Positions 9,279 to 17,793 of a stretch of 64,000 bases of DNA are shown one piece after another. This DNA comes from Acidimicrobiales bacterium. Lineage in GTDB: Bacteria; Actinomycetota; Acidimicrobiia; Acidimicrobiales; Poriferisodalaceae. The position numbers and the translations under genes are program-made. The stretch lies in NCBI GenBank assembly GCA_014239555.1, contig JAAZYR010000008.1:62001-126000 (forward strand). Reading direction: 5' to 3'. Position 1 is the first letter of the stretch. Each line of letters opens with the position of its first letter. Under the pieces are notes generated by a model. That model did not search any database and was not told where the DNA came from. It saw nothing but the letters and a program-made list of their open reading frames with translations.

Positions 9279-10462
9279 GTCGCCAATCTGGGTTGCCAAT
9301 GCGCGGATTCCGACCGCCTCCTCCGCGTGAGCGGCGGGTCAGAAATTCCAACCCCGAAGGACGCGAGGGAGTTGACTTCGAGACCATCTTTGTGCGCAAA
9401 GGAAAGGGAACGACCCTTTCTGTCCTATTTCTGCTCGGTCTCATACTGATCGCGGCATGGGGAATAATGCGAACGGTTCAATGGGGAAAAGAGCAACTTG
9501 ACCCTTCAGGTGAACAAGGAGCGGCAATAAACCTCACGTTGCCTCCCGGGGTGAGTACAAGTGGAATTTCTAAGATTCTGGAGCAATACGACGTGATCCC
9601 CGATGCCCGAGCCTACGAATGGTACGTCCGACTCAAGGGCGGACCGTTGTTTCAAGCTGGCGATTACACCTTCCATACCAATTCAACGGTTTGGGAAGCA
9701 TTAGAGGTGCTGAAAGCTGGGCCCCGTTATGTGGAACAGAAAATCCAGATCCGAGTGACTATCCCTGAAGGTCTCACAGTTCGACAAATCATCCGCGAGA
9801 TTGATGAAGTCGAGGGCATGCCTTTCACTGGTGCTGAATTTGAAGACGAGCTACGCATGCAGCACATCGTCTCTAACTATGCGCCATCACCATCTGCGAT
9901 GCCTCCAGGAGCGCTAGAACCGTATGAAGGTTTGCTGTTCCCTGACACTTACTACTTGGGTCCAGAATCGACTCCCGAAGAACTCCTTACTCAGATGCTC
10001 ACCCGGTTCGACGAAGTTTTGACGAGGCTGGGATATGGGGCCGCTCCGCAAACCGTCGGTATGAGCGCCTATGAAACAGTGGTGTTAGCGAGTCTTATTG
10101 AACGCGAGGCTCGCGTCGGTAGTGAACGTGCGAAAATTTCACGGGTGATTCATAACCGTCTTGCCGCAGATTGGGCCTTGGGAATTGACGCCTCGATTGT
10201 TTATATGACGGGAAATACGCAGCTAACTCTCACCGATCTACAAACCGAATCGCCATACAACACCCGACTGACAAAAGGGCTTCCACCAACCCCGATTGCG
10301 GCAGCAGGTAAAGCTTCGTTGGAGGCCGCAATGGCACCGCTACCGGGGCAATGGATGTTTTACGTTCTTGCCGACGAAACCGGACGACATAGTTTTTCGG
10401 TGAGCAGCGAAGAATTTGAACGTGACAAAGCCAGGTGCCAGGAGCGAGGCTTGTGCGGATGA
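9275..10462 (+). CDS. mltG: Endolytic peptidoglycan transglycosylase MltG (YceG-like)
   Basis: 395-residue membrane-anchored lytic transglycosylase that cuts nascent glycan strands. A basic, proline-rich cytoplasmic N-terminus is followed by one transmembrane helix (about residues 46-66) and the YceG domain. The catalytic glutamate is probably E276 in LASLIEREARV, and the conserved SPYNTRLTKGLPPTPI stretch is present. The ATG at 9275 overlaps the ruvX stop as ATGA and is preferred. A GTG at 9260 in the same frame would add five residues. The stop overlaps the aroE start in the same way, so the three genes are probably translationally coupled. Confidence 0.93.
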   Translation: MSRQSGLPMRGFRPPPPRERRVRNSNPEGREGVDFETIFVRKGKGTTLSVLFLLGLILIAAWGIMRTVQWGKEQLDPSGEQGAAINLTLPPGVSTSGISKILEQYDVIPDARAYEWYVRLKGGPLFQAGDYTFHTNSTVWEALEVLKAGPRYVEQKIQIRVTIPEGLTVRQIIREIDEVEGMPFTGAEFEDELRMQHIVSNYAPSPSAMPPGALEPYEGLLFPDTYYLGPESTPEELLTQMLTRFDEVLTRLGYGAAPQTVGMSAYETVVLASLIEREARVGSERAKISRVIHNRLAADWALGIDASIVYMTGNTQLTLTDLQTESPYNTRLTKGLPPTPIAAAGKASLEAAMAPLPGQWMFYVLADETGRHSFSVSSEEFERDKARCQERGLCG

Positions 10463-11313
10463 TCACTAATGACACGCCGACCGGTACCACCAGAATCGCC
10501 GCGGTCATCGGCGATCCAGTGCGCCATTCGTTGAGCCCGCGTCTACATAACGCGGGTTTTGCGGCCCTGGGACTTGACTGGACCTACGTCGCATGCCCCG
10601 TCGCAGAAGGAGAAGCCGCCGAAGCTGTCGAAGCGATGCGGACCCTTGGCATCGAAGGAATGTCCGTCACGATGCCTCACAAAAAAAGTGTCGCCTCTGC
10701 CGTTGATGGTTTGTCGCCAACAGCCGCGAAGCTCGGAGCTGTGAACTGCATTACGCGTGACGGTGACCGGCTAGTGGGTGAAAACACCGATGGCATAGGG
10801 TTTGTCGACTCGCTGAGGTCCCAATTACAGATGGACCCTGACGGTCTTACCATCGTGATTGTCGGTGCCGGCGGTGCGGCGAGGTCGATCGCCTTAGCGA
10901 CAGCGGAGCATGGGGCAAAGGTAGGAGTATTGAACCGCACAGCTAAATCGGCCGAACAACTAGTTGAGATCGTTGGAGCCGCAAGCGCCGTGGTCCAAGA
11001 GGAAGCGATTCGCGATGCTGACCTAGTTGTCAACGCGACGTCGTTGGGGATGAATGAGGGTGACTCGCTCCCGTTCGACCTGAATTTCTTAAGTAAAGGT
11101 CAATCGCTAATCGACTTGATCTACGAACCTGAAAAAACAGCGCTTCTCGCTGAAGCCGAATCCCTCGGAGTTACAACACTGAATGGTGTGGCAATGCTTC
11201 TACACCAAGCGGGCGAGCAGTTCCGATTGTGGACAGGGTGCGAGCCGCCTTTGCAAGAAATGGCTCAAGCCGTAGGTCTTACCCTGCTGGGTGGGCAAGG
11301 CCACGCGAGCTGA
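10459..11313 (+). CDS. aroE: Shikimate 5-dehydrogenase
   Basis: 284-residue NADP-dependent enzyme that reduces 3-dehydroshikimate to shikimate. Shikimate-binding HSLSPRLHNAGF is near the N-terminus, catalytic Lys75 is in TMPHKKS, GENTDGIGF follows, and the NADP Rossmann motif is GAGGAARSIA with NRT. The ATG at 10459 overlaps the mltG stop as ATGA and is preferred over a longer reading from 10435. In many Actinomycetota aroC and aroK follow here. Instead there is a 102-base gap to aroB in which I see no gene. Confidence 0.95.
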   Translation: MITNDTPTGTTRIAAVIGDPVRHSLSPRLHNAGFAALGLDWTYVACPVAEGEAAEAVEAMRTLGIEGMSVTMPHKKSVASAVDGLSPTAAKLGAVNCITRDGDRLVGENTDGIGFVDSLRSQLQMDPDGLTIVIVGAGGAARSIALATAEHGAKVGVLNRTAKSAEQLVEIVGAASAVVQEEAIRDADLVVNATSLGMNEGDSLPFDLNFLSKGQSLIDLIYEPEKTALLAEAESLGVTTLNGVAMLLHQAGEQFRLWTGCEPPLQEMAQAVGLTLLGGQGHAS

Positions 11314-11415
11314 CGCCTCCCTCGATGAACCATTCAGGACTACTGCAGCACAGCTTCTGACACAACGCTGCTATTTCACTCTGTTCACGGCAACCAAGTC
11401 GGTACTCTTCGGTAT

Positions 11416-12414
11416 GTGATCCGTCTTGAGGTTCCCCTTGGCTCCCGGAGCTATCCGGTGATCGTTGGCGAAACAGCGCTTGAGCAGCTGGAGTCTCTGA
11501 TACCCGAGGACACCTCGCAAATTGCTCTGGTAACCCAAAAAGGCATCGAAGCACCAATAAATACGAGAATTGCGTCCACTACTCACTTCATACCCGACGG
11601 AGAAGAGGCGAAATCTCTTTCCGTGGTGGAAGAATTATGTTCTAACTTCGCACGGGAAGGTCTCACTCGCCGAGATTTAGTCGTCGGCGTCGGCGGTGGA
11701 GTAGTCACTGATGTCGCCGGTTTCGCCGCAGCGATCTACCACCGAGGCATACGAGTGATCCATATCCCCACAACATTGCTCGGCCAGATAGACGCAGCAA
11801 TAGGTGGAAAAACAGGGGTTAATCTGGACGAAGGCAAGAACTTGGTTGGCGCCTTTTGGCAACCGAGCGCAGTGATTTGCGATACCAACTTGCTGTCCTC
11901 GCTTCCTCCCCGAGAGTTTCGCTCTGGTATGGGCGAATTAGCCAAATACCACTTCTTGGGAGGAGAACAATTGGATGCTCTTCCGCTTGACGAGCGGATA
12001 GCTGCTTGTGTGCAAATAAAGGCGGATGTAGTTGCCGCGGACGAACGCGAGGGCGCTGGTCGCGCACTTCTGAACTATGGTCACACGCTCGCTCACGCCC
12101 TAGAAATCGAAGGCAAATTCGACCTTCGGCACGGAGAAGCAGTCGCCATCGGCATCGAATATGCGTCGTTAGTGGCCTATCAATTGGGCCGTATTGATGA
12201 ATCAAGACTGGCCGAGCACCAACGAGTATTAGAGGTATACGGGTTACCGCGTCACCTACCCGAAGGATGTGACGTCGACCGAATAATTGAGTTGTTTTCT
12301 CGGGATAAGAAAGCCATCAATGGTTTGACGTTTGTGCTCGACGGACCTGATGGTCTCGAAGTGGTAGCTAATGTGCCAGAAAAAGTGCTGAGAGAAGCCT
12401 TGACGCGTATGTGA
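11416..12414 (+). CDS. aroB: 3-Dehydroquinate synthase
   Basis: 332-residue enzyme that cyclises DAHP to 3-dehydroquinate, using NAD and a divalent metal. Characteristic stretches are GVGGGVVTDVAGFAAAIYHR, PTTLLGQIDAAIGGKTGVN, KNLVGAFWQPSAV, and the metal-binding NYGHTLAHALE and RHGEAVAIG. The GTG start at 11416 is followed by a typical short N-terminal strand. It is on the same strand as aroE upstream and aroQ downstream, so three shikimate steps lie together. aroK, often fused to or beside aroB, is absent. Confidence 0.96.
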   Translation: MIRLEVPLGSRSYPVIVGETALEQLESLIPEDTSQIALVTQKGIEAPINTRIASTTHFIPDGEEAKSLSVVEELCSNFAREGLTRRDLVVGVGGGVVTDVAGFAAAIYHRGIRVIHIPTTLLGQIDAAIGGKTGVNLDEGKNLVGAFWQPSAVICDTNLLSSLPPREFRSGMGELAKYHFLGGEQLDALPLDERIAACVQIKADVVAADEREGAGRALLNYGHTLAHALEIEGKFDLRHGEAVAIGIEYASLVAYQLGRIDESRLAEHQRVLEVYGLPRHLPEGCDVDRIIELFSRDKKAINGLTFVLDGPDGLEVVANVPEKVLREALTRM

Positions 12415-12451
12415 GGCTGCCATTCTTATCCAGGTCTGGCACCCTATTGAT

Positions 12452-12904
12452 GTGGCTCGACAAGTGATACTCCTCATCTCCGGACCCAATCTCAATCTCT
12501 TAGGGGATCGAGAACCGGAAATCTATGGAACTGACACCCTTCTCGATCACGTGGCTGCTGCTCGTCAGCGTGCCCAAGAAAAGGGATTTGACCTAGAACA
12601 TATTCAGAGCAACCACGAGGGTGATCTAATTGACGCCATCCATTCAGCGCGCAACCGCGCTGCGTCCATCGTGATTAACCCCGGAGCTCTCACTCACTAT
12701 TCTTGGGCGTTACATGACGCTCTCGCAGCCTACGAAGGTCCGATCGTCGAACTTCATATTTCCGACCCGAAACAGCGAGAACCATGGCGACACACCTCAG
12801 TGGTGGAACCGTTAGCGGTAGCAACGGTGGCAGGCAGGGGAGCAGCCGGCTACCCCGAGGCCATCGACATAGCGATCGACGCGTCACAGCCTCATGATTC
12901 GTGA
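12452..12904 (+). CDS. aroQ: 3-Dehydroquinate dehydratase, type II
   Basis: 150-residue type II dehydroquinase, which forms a dodecamer and removes water from 3-dehydroquinate. Family markers are SGPNLNLLGDREPEIYG at the N-terminus (with the catalytic Tyr), SNHEGDLIDAIH, INPGALTHYSWALHDAL and the C-terminal VELHISDPKQREPWRHTS. The GTG start at 12452 leaves almost no extra residues before the first beta strand. Its end overlaps the start of the downstream peptidase gene by 11 bases. Confidence 0.96.
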   Translation: MARQVILLISGPNLNLLGDREPEIYGTDTLLDHVAAARQRAQEKGFDLEHIQSNHEGDLIDAIHSARNRAASIVINPGALTHYSWALHDALAAYEGPIVELHISDPKQREPWRHTSVVEPLAVATVAGRGAAGYPEAIDIAIDASQPHDS

Positions 12905-13985
12905 CCTTCCGCCAATAGAGCGTGAGCACCGCCTCGCGCTTCTCCGCGGCTCAATGAGTGACCGTTCAATCGAGAGTTTCTTGACTTCGGATACGGTCAG
13001 TTTGAGATGGCTGAGCGGTTTTACCGGCTCGGCAGGGAAGCTCCTCATCGGTGAGGATTCCGCCTATTTACTGACCGATGGTCGGTACGCGGAACAAGCG
13101 GAAATAGAAACTCAGGGCACCGAAATCAAGGTTTGTATTGGAGGGATGAACGAACAGAACGCCCTAATCGCCAGCCATCTTGAGGAGTGTAAGACGGTAG
13201 CCCTTGAAGCTGATCGGATCAGCTGGATGGAGGCGGAAGAGCTTCGCGAGAGGATAAAACCAGAAGTTCTGCCGACTTCAGGAATCATCGCGAATCTTAG
13301 AAAATTCAAGGAGTCAGCAGAAATTGCTCGTATAGAGGCTGCGGCGACAATCGCAGATCAAGCCTTAGCCCAGTTGCGCCCCGAGTTAGGAAACCAGCCC
13401 ACAGAAATCGAATTCGCGCGAGCGCTCGACCACGCAATGCTGACCGGCGGAGCCGACGGGCTTTCATTTGAAACGATCTGCGCCAGCGGACCTAACGCAG
13501 CGCTACCCCACGCGAAACCCTCACACCGAGTCATCGCACCAGGTGATCTCGTCATCTTAGATTTTGGTGCGTTGGTTGACGGTTATCACTCGGACATGAC
13601 CCGAACGTTCATTATTGGTGATGGTGATGAACAATCGTGGGTGATGTTGGAGGCCGTAACCGATGCTCAAGAACTGGGATATCAATCAGTTCAGCCAGGA
13701 GCCACGGCATCCGAAGTTGACTCTGCGTGCAGATCACACCTCGAACTTTTGGGCCTAGCGGATCATTTTGTGCACGGAACTGGCCACGGGGTAGGCCTGG
13801 AAATTCATGAAGAGCCTTGGATCAATGCGCAGAGCGCGACGATTCTCGAAGAGGGTCAAGTAGTGACTGTCGAGCCCGGCGTGTACCGTCCCGGGTTCGG
13901 CGGTGTGCGTGTAGAGGACACTGTTTTGATCACTTCGTCAGGTGCTCGCCGACTTACTTCCGCCCCGAAAGATTCACTTGTTTGA
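12894..13985 (+). CDS. pepQ: Xaa-Pro aminopeptidase / dipeptidase (M24B)
   Basis: 363-residue metallopeptidase with a creatinase-like N-terminal domain and the pita-bread M24 fold. The five metal ligands are visible: two Asp in LDFGALVDGYHSDMTRTF, His in GTGHGVGLEIHEEP, Glu in VTVEPGVY and Glu in GVRVEDTV. It removes residues next to proline, but whether the substrate is a dipeptide or a longer peptide cannot be told from sequence. The gene overlaps aroQ and precedes efp; the same aroQ-pepQ-efp order occurs in mycobacteria. Confidence 0.93.
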   Translation: MIRDLPPIEREHRLALLRGSMSDRSIESFLTSDTVSLRWLSGFTGSAGKLLIGEDSAYLLTDGRYAEQAEIETQGTEIKVCIGGMNEQNALIASHLEECKTVALEADRISWMEAEELRERIKPEVLPTSGIIANLRKFKESAEIARIEAAATIADQALAQLRPELGNQPTEIEFARALDHAMLTGGADGLSFETICASGPNAALPHAKPSHRVIAPGDLVILDFGALVDGYHSDMTRTFIIGDGDEQSWVMLEAVTDAQELGYQSVQPGATASEVDSACRSHLELLGLADHFVHGTGHGVGLEIHEEPWINAQSATILEEGQVVTVEPGVYRPGFGGVRVEDTVLITSSGARRLTSAPKDSLV

Positions 13986-14029
13986 TTGGCTCGCCAACCG
14001 GCGACGCCCAAGAGCCTGAAAGAAAACGA

Positions 14030-14596
14030 ATGGCGATCTCCACATCGGACTTCAAGAATGGAATGGCAATCGATCTTGATGACGGACTGTTTCAGATATC
14101 TGAGTTCCAGCACGTAAAGCCCGGCAAGGGAGGCGCATTCGTTCGGACCACTCTGCGAAATGTTCGAACGGGAGCTGTTGTAGAACGAACCTTTCGCGCT
14201 GGAGAGAAGATGGAGCGAGCGGTCATCGATAAGCGCGAGATGCAATATCTCTACGCCGATGGCACCGACTTCGTGTTTATGGATAACGAAAGCTATGAAC
14301 AACTTCAGGTGGAAAGGAACCAACTCGGCACTACTCCCGACTACTTGGTGGAAGGTAACGCTGCAGTACTGCAGATGTATGGTGCGGAAATCGTGGGAGT
14401 AGACCTTCCCGCATCAGTGATACTCACCGTCAAACAAACCGAACCCGGGATCCAAGGAGACCGCGTCTCCGGTGCTCGGAAGGCTGCAACGATGGAGACG
14501 GGGGTAGTGGTTCAAGTCCCACTGTTTATCGAGATAGGTGAGCGCCTTAAGGTAGATACTCGCAACGGCGAGTACATCGAGAGAGCTAACGGGTGA
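14030..14596 (+). CDS. efp: Elongation factor P
   Basis: 188 residues, the normal EF-P length, with the KOW-like domain I and two OB domains. EF-P relieves ribosome stalling at proline runs. The tip loop reads KPGKGGAF with Lys33 at the position that is post-translationally modified in some bacteria. No modification gene is seen in the window. The ATG at 14030 is the right start: the frame stays open upstream to 13817, but that part lies inside the pepQ gene and does not look like EF-P. The stop overlaps the nusB start (GTGA). Confidence 0.96.
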   Translation: MAISTSDFKNGMAIDLDDGLFQISEFQHVKPGKGGAFVRTTLRNVRTGAVVERTFRAGEKMERAVIDKREMQYLYADGTDFVFMDNESYEQLQVERNQLGTTPDYLVEGNAAVLQMYGAEIVGVDLPASVILTVKQTEPGIQGDRVSGARKAATMETGVVVQVPLFIEIGERLKVDTRNGEYIERANG

Positions 14597-15012
14597 CTGA
14601 AGATCCATTTGCACCGCAACCGGCGGCGCAACGTCGAGAAGCTCGGGAGCGGGCGATCGAACTGCTCTACGAAGCGGAACTGCGAGCAGCACCCGCCGCC
14701 GAAATTCTTGAAGACCAGCTTGTGGCACTCGACCCCTTCGTTATTGAACTCGTACTAGGCGTGACGAGCAATGTTGAAGAGCTTGACGCTGAAATCGGTT
14801 CCTTACTGAAAAAGGAATGGTCACTCGACCGGCTTGGCATGCTAGACCTCTGGATTCTTCGCCTTGGAGTCCATGAATTACTCCGCCACGACGCACCTGT
14901 CGCTGTCGTTATAAATGAAGCCGTCGAACTGGGGAATAGGTTCGGCGCGACAGAGGAGAGCGGCCGCTTCATCAACGGCGTTCTTGGAGCCGCAGCGCGA
15001 CGTTTTGAGTGA
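14593..15012 (+). CDS. nusB: Transcription antitermination factor NusB
   Basis: 139-residue all-helical RNA-binding protein that with S10 binds boxA RNA and supports antitermination in rRNA operons. Typical features are RREARERAIELLYEAEL at the start and the C-terminal VINEAVELGNRFGATEE followed by FINGVLGAAAR. The GTG start at 14593 overlaps the efp stop by four bases, so it is probably co-translated with efp. A proline-rich N-terminal extension of about 12 residues is present. After the stop a 112-base leader precedes pyrR. Confidence 0.95.
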   Translation: MTEDPFAPQPAAQRREARERAIELLYEAELRAAPAAEILEDQLVALDPFVIELVLGVTSNVEELDAEIGSLLKKEWSLDRLGMLDLWILRLGVHELLRHDAPVAVVINEAVELGNRFGATEESGRFINGVLGAAARRFE

Positions 15013-15061
15013 GGTAATTCTCTTCGCTTTTTGGGTGATGGGATCGGCGCACGCGCGCGAC

Positions 15062-15067
15062 TAGGAT
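15062..15067 (+). promoter_or_regulatory. Possible -10 element of the pyr operon promoter
   Basis: TAGGAT fits the TANNNT form of a -10 hexamer and would start transcription near base 15073, just where the PyrR-binding hairpin begins. No convincing -35 element is seen at normal spacing, so this is a weak, context-based suggestion. Confidence 0.3.
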
Positions 15068-15072
15068 GCATG

Positions 15073-15113
15073 CCTGACCGTGAACTGAGTCCCGTGAGGC
15101 TCAAACGGACAGG
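15073..15113 (+). promoter_or_regulatory. PyrR-binding RNA hairpin in the pyr leader
   Basis: Bases 15088-15101 read AGTCCCGTGAGGCT. This matches every position of the PyrR-binding loop consensus ARUCCNGNGAGGYU known from pyr leaders. Around it a lower stem forms between 15073-15080 and 15106-15113 (CCTG-A-CCG with CGG-A-CAGG, one A-A mismatch), with a purine-rich internal loop, as in Bacillus binding loops. The 3' arm runs into the GGGAGG ribosome-binding site (15112-15117) of pyrR. PyrR with UMP bound here should therefore hide the site and block translation, as described for mycobacteria. Binding is inferred from the match. Confidence 0.88.
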
Positions 15114-15124
15114 GAGGAACAGGA

Positions 15125-15691
15125 GTGGCCGACCGAGAGCGCCGAATGACGCCCCCTTACGGGGGCGTTTTCTTTGCTCGAACTACCGTTCTCGATGCGG
15201 CACAAGTTGAGCGTGCTCTCACCCGCATTAGCCACGAAATCATTGAGCGCAACCAAGGTCTGGAAGATGTTGTGCTCGTTGCGCTGCAAACCGGCGGTGT
15301 AGAAATCGCTCAACTCATAGCACGCTCTCTGTTCCAGATCGATGGGGTGGACGTACCGATGGGGACGCTCGACGTAGCGCTGTATCGCGATGACATCGGC
15401 CTTCGGCCTGTTATGCCAGAAGCCGAGACAGACATCCCAGTAGACCTGTCAGCCAAGATCGTTGTTTTAGTTGACGATGTCCTGTTCACGGGGCGAACAA
15501 TCCGTGCTGCACTTGACGCCCTAACTGACTTCGGTCGTCCGCGCTCGGTGCAACTTGCTGTCGTCATTGACCGAGGCCACCGCGAACTACCCATCCGACC
15601 AGATTTCGTTGGAAAGAACCTCCCCACTCGCCGAGATGAAGTAGTAGATGTCAACCCTGAAGGAGTTTTGCTAGGAGAGATGCGCAAATGA
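15125..15691 (+). CDS. pyrR: pyr operon regulator PyrR / uracil phosphoribosyltransferase
   Basis: 188-residue phosphoribosyltransferase-fold protein that binds pyr mRNA in response to UMP and can have weak uracil phosphoribosyltransferase activity. The family opening TVLDAAQVERALTRISHEII and the PRPP loop VVLVDDVLFTGRT are clear. The GTG at 15125 has GGGAGG seven bases upstream and is preferred; an ATG at 15146 in frame is the alternative. No start codon lies between the internal terminator hairpin (15150-15175) and the conserved domain, so the coding sequence must run through that hairpin. The stop overlaps the pyrB start (ATGA). Confidence 0.95.
   Translation: MADRERRMTPPYGGVFFARTTVLDAAQVERALTRISHEIIERNQGLEDVVLVALQTGGVEIAQLIARSLFQIDGVDVPMGTLDVALYRDDIGLRPVMPEAETDIPVDLSAKIVVLVDDVLFTGRTIRAALDALTDFGRPRSVQLAVVIDRGHRELPIRPDFVGKNLPTRRDEVVDVNPEGVLLGEMRK
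15150..15175 (+). terminator. Intrinsic terminator hairpin inside the 5' coding region of pyrR
   Basis: CGCCCCC (15150-15156) pairs perfectly with GGGGGCG (15161-15167) around a TTAC loop and is followed by TTTTCTTT, a textbook Rho-independent terminator. It lies 36 bases after the PyrR hairpin and within codons 9-17 of pyrR. Ribosomes translating pyrR would be expected to open it. If PyrR blocks initiation the hairpin should be free to form and stop transcription of the operon. The structure is seen directly; its use as an attenuator is inferred. Confidence 0.7.
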
Positions 15692-16641
15692 GTAACCACC
15701 TAATCGATCTCAAGGATCTTGAAACCGATGAAATCAAAGAGTTGCTCTATCTCACGGACCGCTTCGTTGAAGTTTCGCAACGACCGATCCCGAAAGTTCC
15801 TGCTTTACGAGGGCGAACGATCGCGACGCTGTTTTTTGAGGATTCCACCCGGACTCGCATGTCCTTTGACCTTGCAGCAAACAGACTTTCGGCAGATGTC
15901 CTCGAGTTCCCAACCCACACTTCATCTCTCTCGAAAGGCGAATCGATCCTCGACACGGTCGAGACAATTCACTCGCTTGGGGTCGATGCCCTCATTATTC
16001 GGCATTATTCGAGCGGGCTGCCTAGAAAAATTGCTGATGAGGTAGGAGCGGCCCCATCGGTCATTAATGCCGGGGATGGATCTAACGCCCATCCAACTCA
16101 AGGGCTACTGGACGCGTACACCCTCTGCCAGCATTTTCATGGGTTGGCGGGGTCAGATGCGTCTTTGTCGGGGGTTCACATTGGCATCATCGGCGACGTT
16201 AAACACAGCCGCGTAGCGCGAAGCGATGTCCACGCATATACCTCACTGGGTGCAACTGTGACGTTGGTCGCTCCGAAGTCTTTGCAACCGTCCAATCCGG
16301 AAGATTGGCCTGTACAAATTTGCGAAGACCTTGATTCTGTTCTTCCCACGTTTGACGCTGTTGGCTTACTAAGAATCCAGAACGAGCGAATGGAAGAAGG
16401 GTTGGTTCCTTCAGTTGATGAGTACATCCAGAGATACGGGATGACGGAAGCCCGCGCAGCGGACCTACGGGACGAAGTGGTGATTATGCACCCAGGGCCC
16501 GTCAATCGCGGAATCGAAATCGCCGAAACAGTGCTCGATAACCGAAAAAATGTTTTGATTAAACAACAAGTCACAAACGGCGTGCCAGTGCGAATGGCTG
16601 TTCTATTCCGCCTCTTGGGTTCGGGGGTTGAGGTTGATTGA
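15688..16641 (+). CDS. pyrB: Aspartate carbamoyltransferase catalytic chain
   Basis: 317-residue ATCase catalytic subunit that joins carbamoyl phosphate to aspartate, the committed step of UMP synthesis. Motifs are FFEDSTRTRMSFDLAANRL (carbamoyl-phosphate site), the HPTQGLLDAYTL stretch and the C-terminal MHPGPVNRGIEI. No regulatory chain (pyrI) is present; control is probably through PyrR. The start overlaps the pyrR stop. In most Actinomycetota pyrC follows, but here a 63-base gap leads straight to carA. Confidence 0.96.
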   Translation: MSNHLIDLKDLETDEIKELLYLTDRFVEVSQRPIPKVPALRGRTIATLFFEDSTRTRMSFDLAANRLSADVLEFPTHTSSLSKGESILDTVETIHSLGVDALIIRHYSSGLPRKIADEVGAAPSVINAGDGSNAHPTQGLLDAYTLCQHFHGLAGSDASLSGVHIGIIGDVKHSRVARSDVHAYTSLGATVTLVAPKSLQPSNPEDWPVQICEDLDSVLPTFDAVGLLRIQNERMEEGLVPSVDEYIQRYGMTEARAADLRDEVVIMHPGPVNRGIEIAETVLDNRKNVLIKQQVTNGVPVRMAVLFRLLGSGVEVD

Positions 16642-16704
16642 CGGTTCTGGTTTAAGACCACAGCGCATGCAACGCCCCCCAGTATTGGACAGTCAGGTGA
16701 TCAG

Positions 16705-17793
16705 GTGAGTCAGGTTCGTGAAGGCGCACTGGTGTTAGCTGATGGAGCAGTGTTCGAAGGAGAATTAATCGGCGCTGAAGTTGAAGTCACTTCTGGAGAA
16801 GTGGTCTTTAACACAGTGCTTAGTGGCTACCAAGAAGTGATAACCGACCCGTCCTACGCCGGGCAGATCATCAATTTCACATATCCCCACATTGGCAATT
16901 ATGGGGTTTCCGCCCTTGATGTAGAAGCCCGCCAACCCTTTTGTCGAGGGGTCATAGTCCGCGAGTTGACGCGTCACCGGTCTAATTGGCGTAGCGAAGA
17001 CAATTTAGACAGTTATCTTCGCGACGAAGGCGTACCTGGGATCTCGGGGGTTGACACCCGCCGTCTCACCAGGCACGTGCGAAACCATGGGGCGATGCCT
17101 GGTGCCTTTGGTTTCTCTTCCGAGCAATCTCTCGCAATGGCAGCTAAATCTGAAGTTGGTACAGCCGGCGTGGACCTGGTTAGCAAAGTAACGACGCCCC
17201 AGGCATATTCCTTAGGCGACGGTCCTCGTCGAATTGTCGCCTACGACTTAGGTATCAAAAGATCCATGGTCGAGCAGCTAGCTGAGATCGCCACGGTCCA
17301 TGTAGTACCGGCTGACACAACCGCTGAACAAGTGCGCGCACTCGAACCCCACGGCGTCTTTCTTTCTAATGGCCCCGGCGATCCGACAATGGCGGGGCAA
17401 GTTACAGAAGCTCTCGGTGACCTCCTAGGGCACGTTCCGGTGTTTGGAATATGTCTAGGTCACCAAGTTCTTTCTCTTGCCCTCGGTGGTAAATCCTACA
17501 AAATGAAGTTCGGGCACCACGGAGGCAACGTCCCTGTCAGAAACGTTGATAGCGGGCGGATCGAAATCACAAGCCAGAACCACAATTTTGCAATTGAGTC
17601 CGGATCGGTGCCGGGAGTGACCGAGACCCACGTGTGTTTGAACGATGGCACCCTTGAGGGTTTGCGTTGTAACGACATCCCGGCCTTTAGCGTGCAGTAC
17701 CACCCTGAGGCCAGTCCGGGGCCACATGACTCCCGTTATTTGTTTCAACACTTCGCGGACCTAATGACTTCATTTCACGGAGGGACCAACTGA
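16705..17793 (+). CDS. carA: Carbamoyl-phosphate synthase small (glutaminase) chain
   Basis: 362 residues: an N-terminal CPSase small-chain domain ([28 protein letters not shown]) and a C-terminal class I glutamine amidotransferase. The nucleophile Cys250 lies in [12 protein letters not shown], and the His-Glu pair is in [15 protein letters not shown]. It supplies ammonia to CarB for carbamoyl phosphate used in pyrimidine and arginine synthesis. The GTG at 16705 is chosen because reading frames from nearby GTGs close at once. Its stop shares one base with the carB ATG. Confidence 0.96.
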   Translation: MSQVREGALVLADGAVFEGELIGAEVEVTSGEVVFNTVLSGYQEVITDPSYAGQIINFTYPHIGNYGVSALDVEARQPFCRGVIVRELTRHRSNWRSEDNLDSYLRDEGVPGISGVDTRRLTRHVRNHGAMPGAFGFSSEQSLAMAAKSEVGTAGVDLVSKVTTPQAYSLGDGPRRIVAYDLGIKRSMVEQLAEIATVHVVPADTTAEQVRALEPHGVFLSNGPGDPTMAGQVTEALGDLLGHVPVFGICLGHQVLSLALGGKSYKMKFGHHGGNVPVRNVDSGRIEITSQNHNFAIESGSVPGVTETHVCLNDGTLEGLRCNDIPAFSVQYHPEASPGPHDSRYLFQHFADLMTSFHGGTN

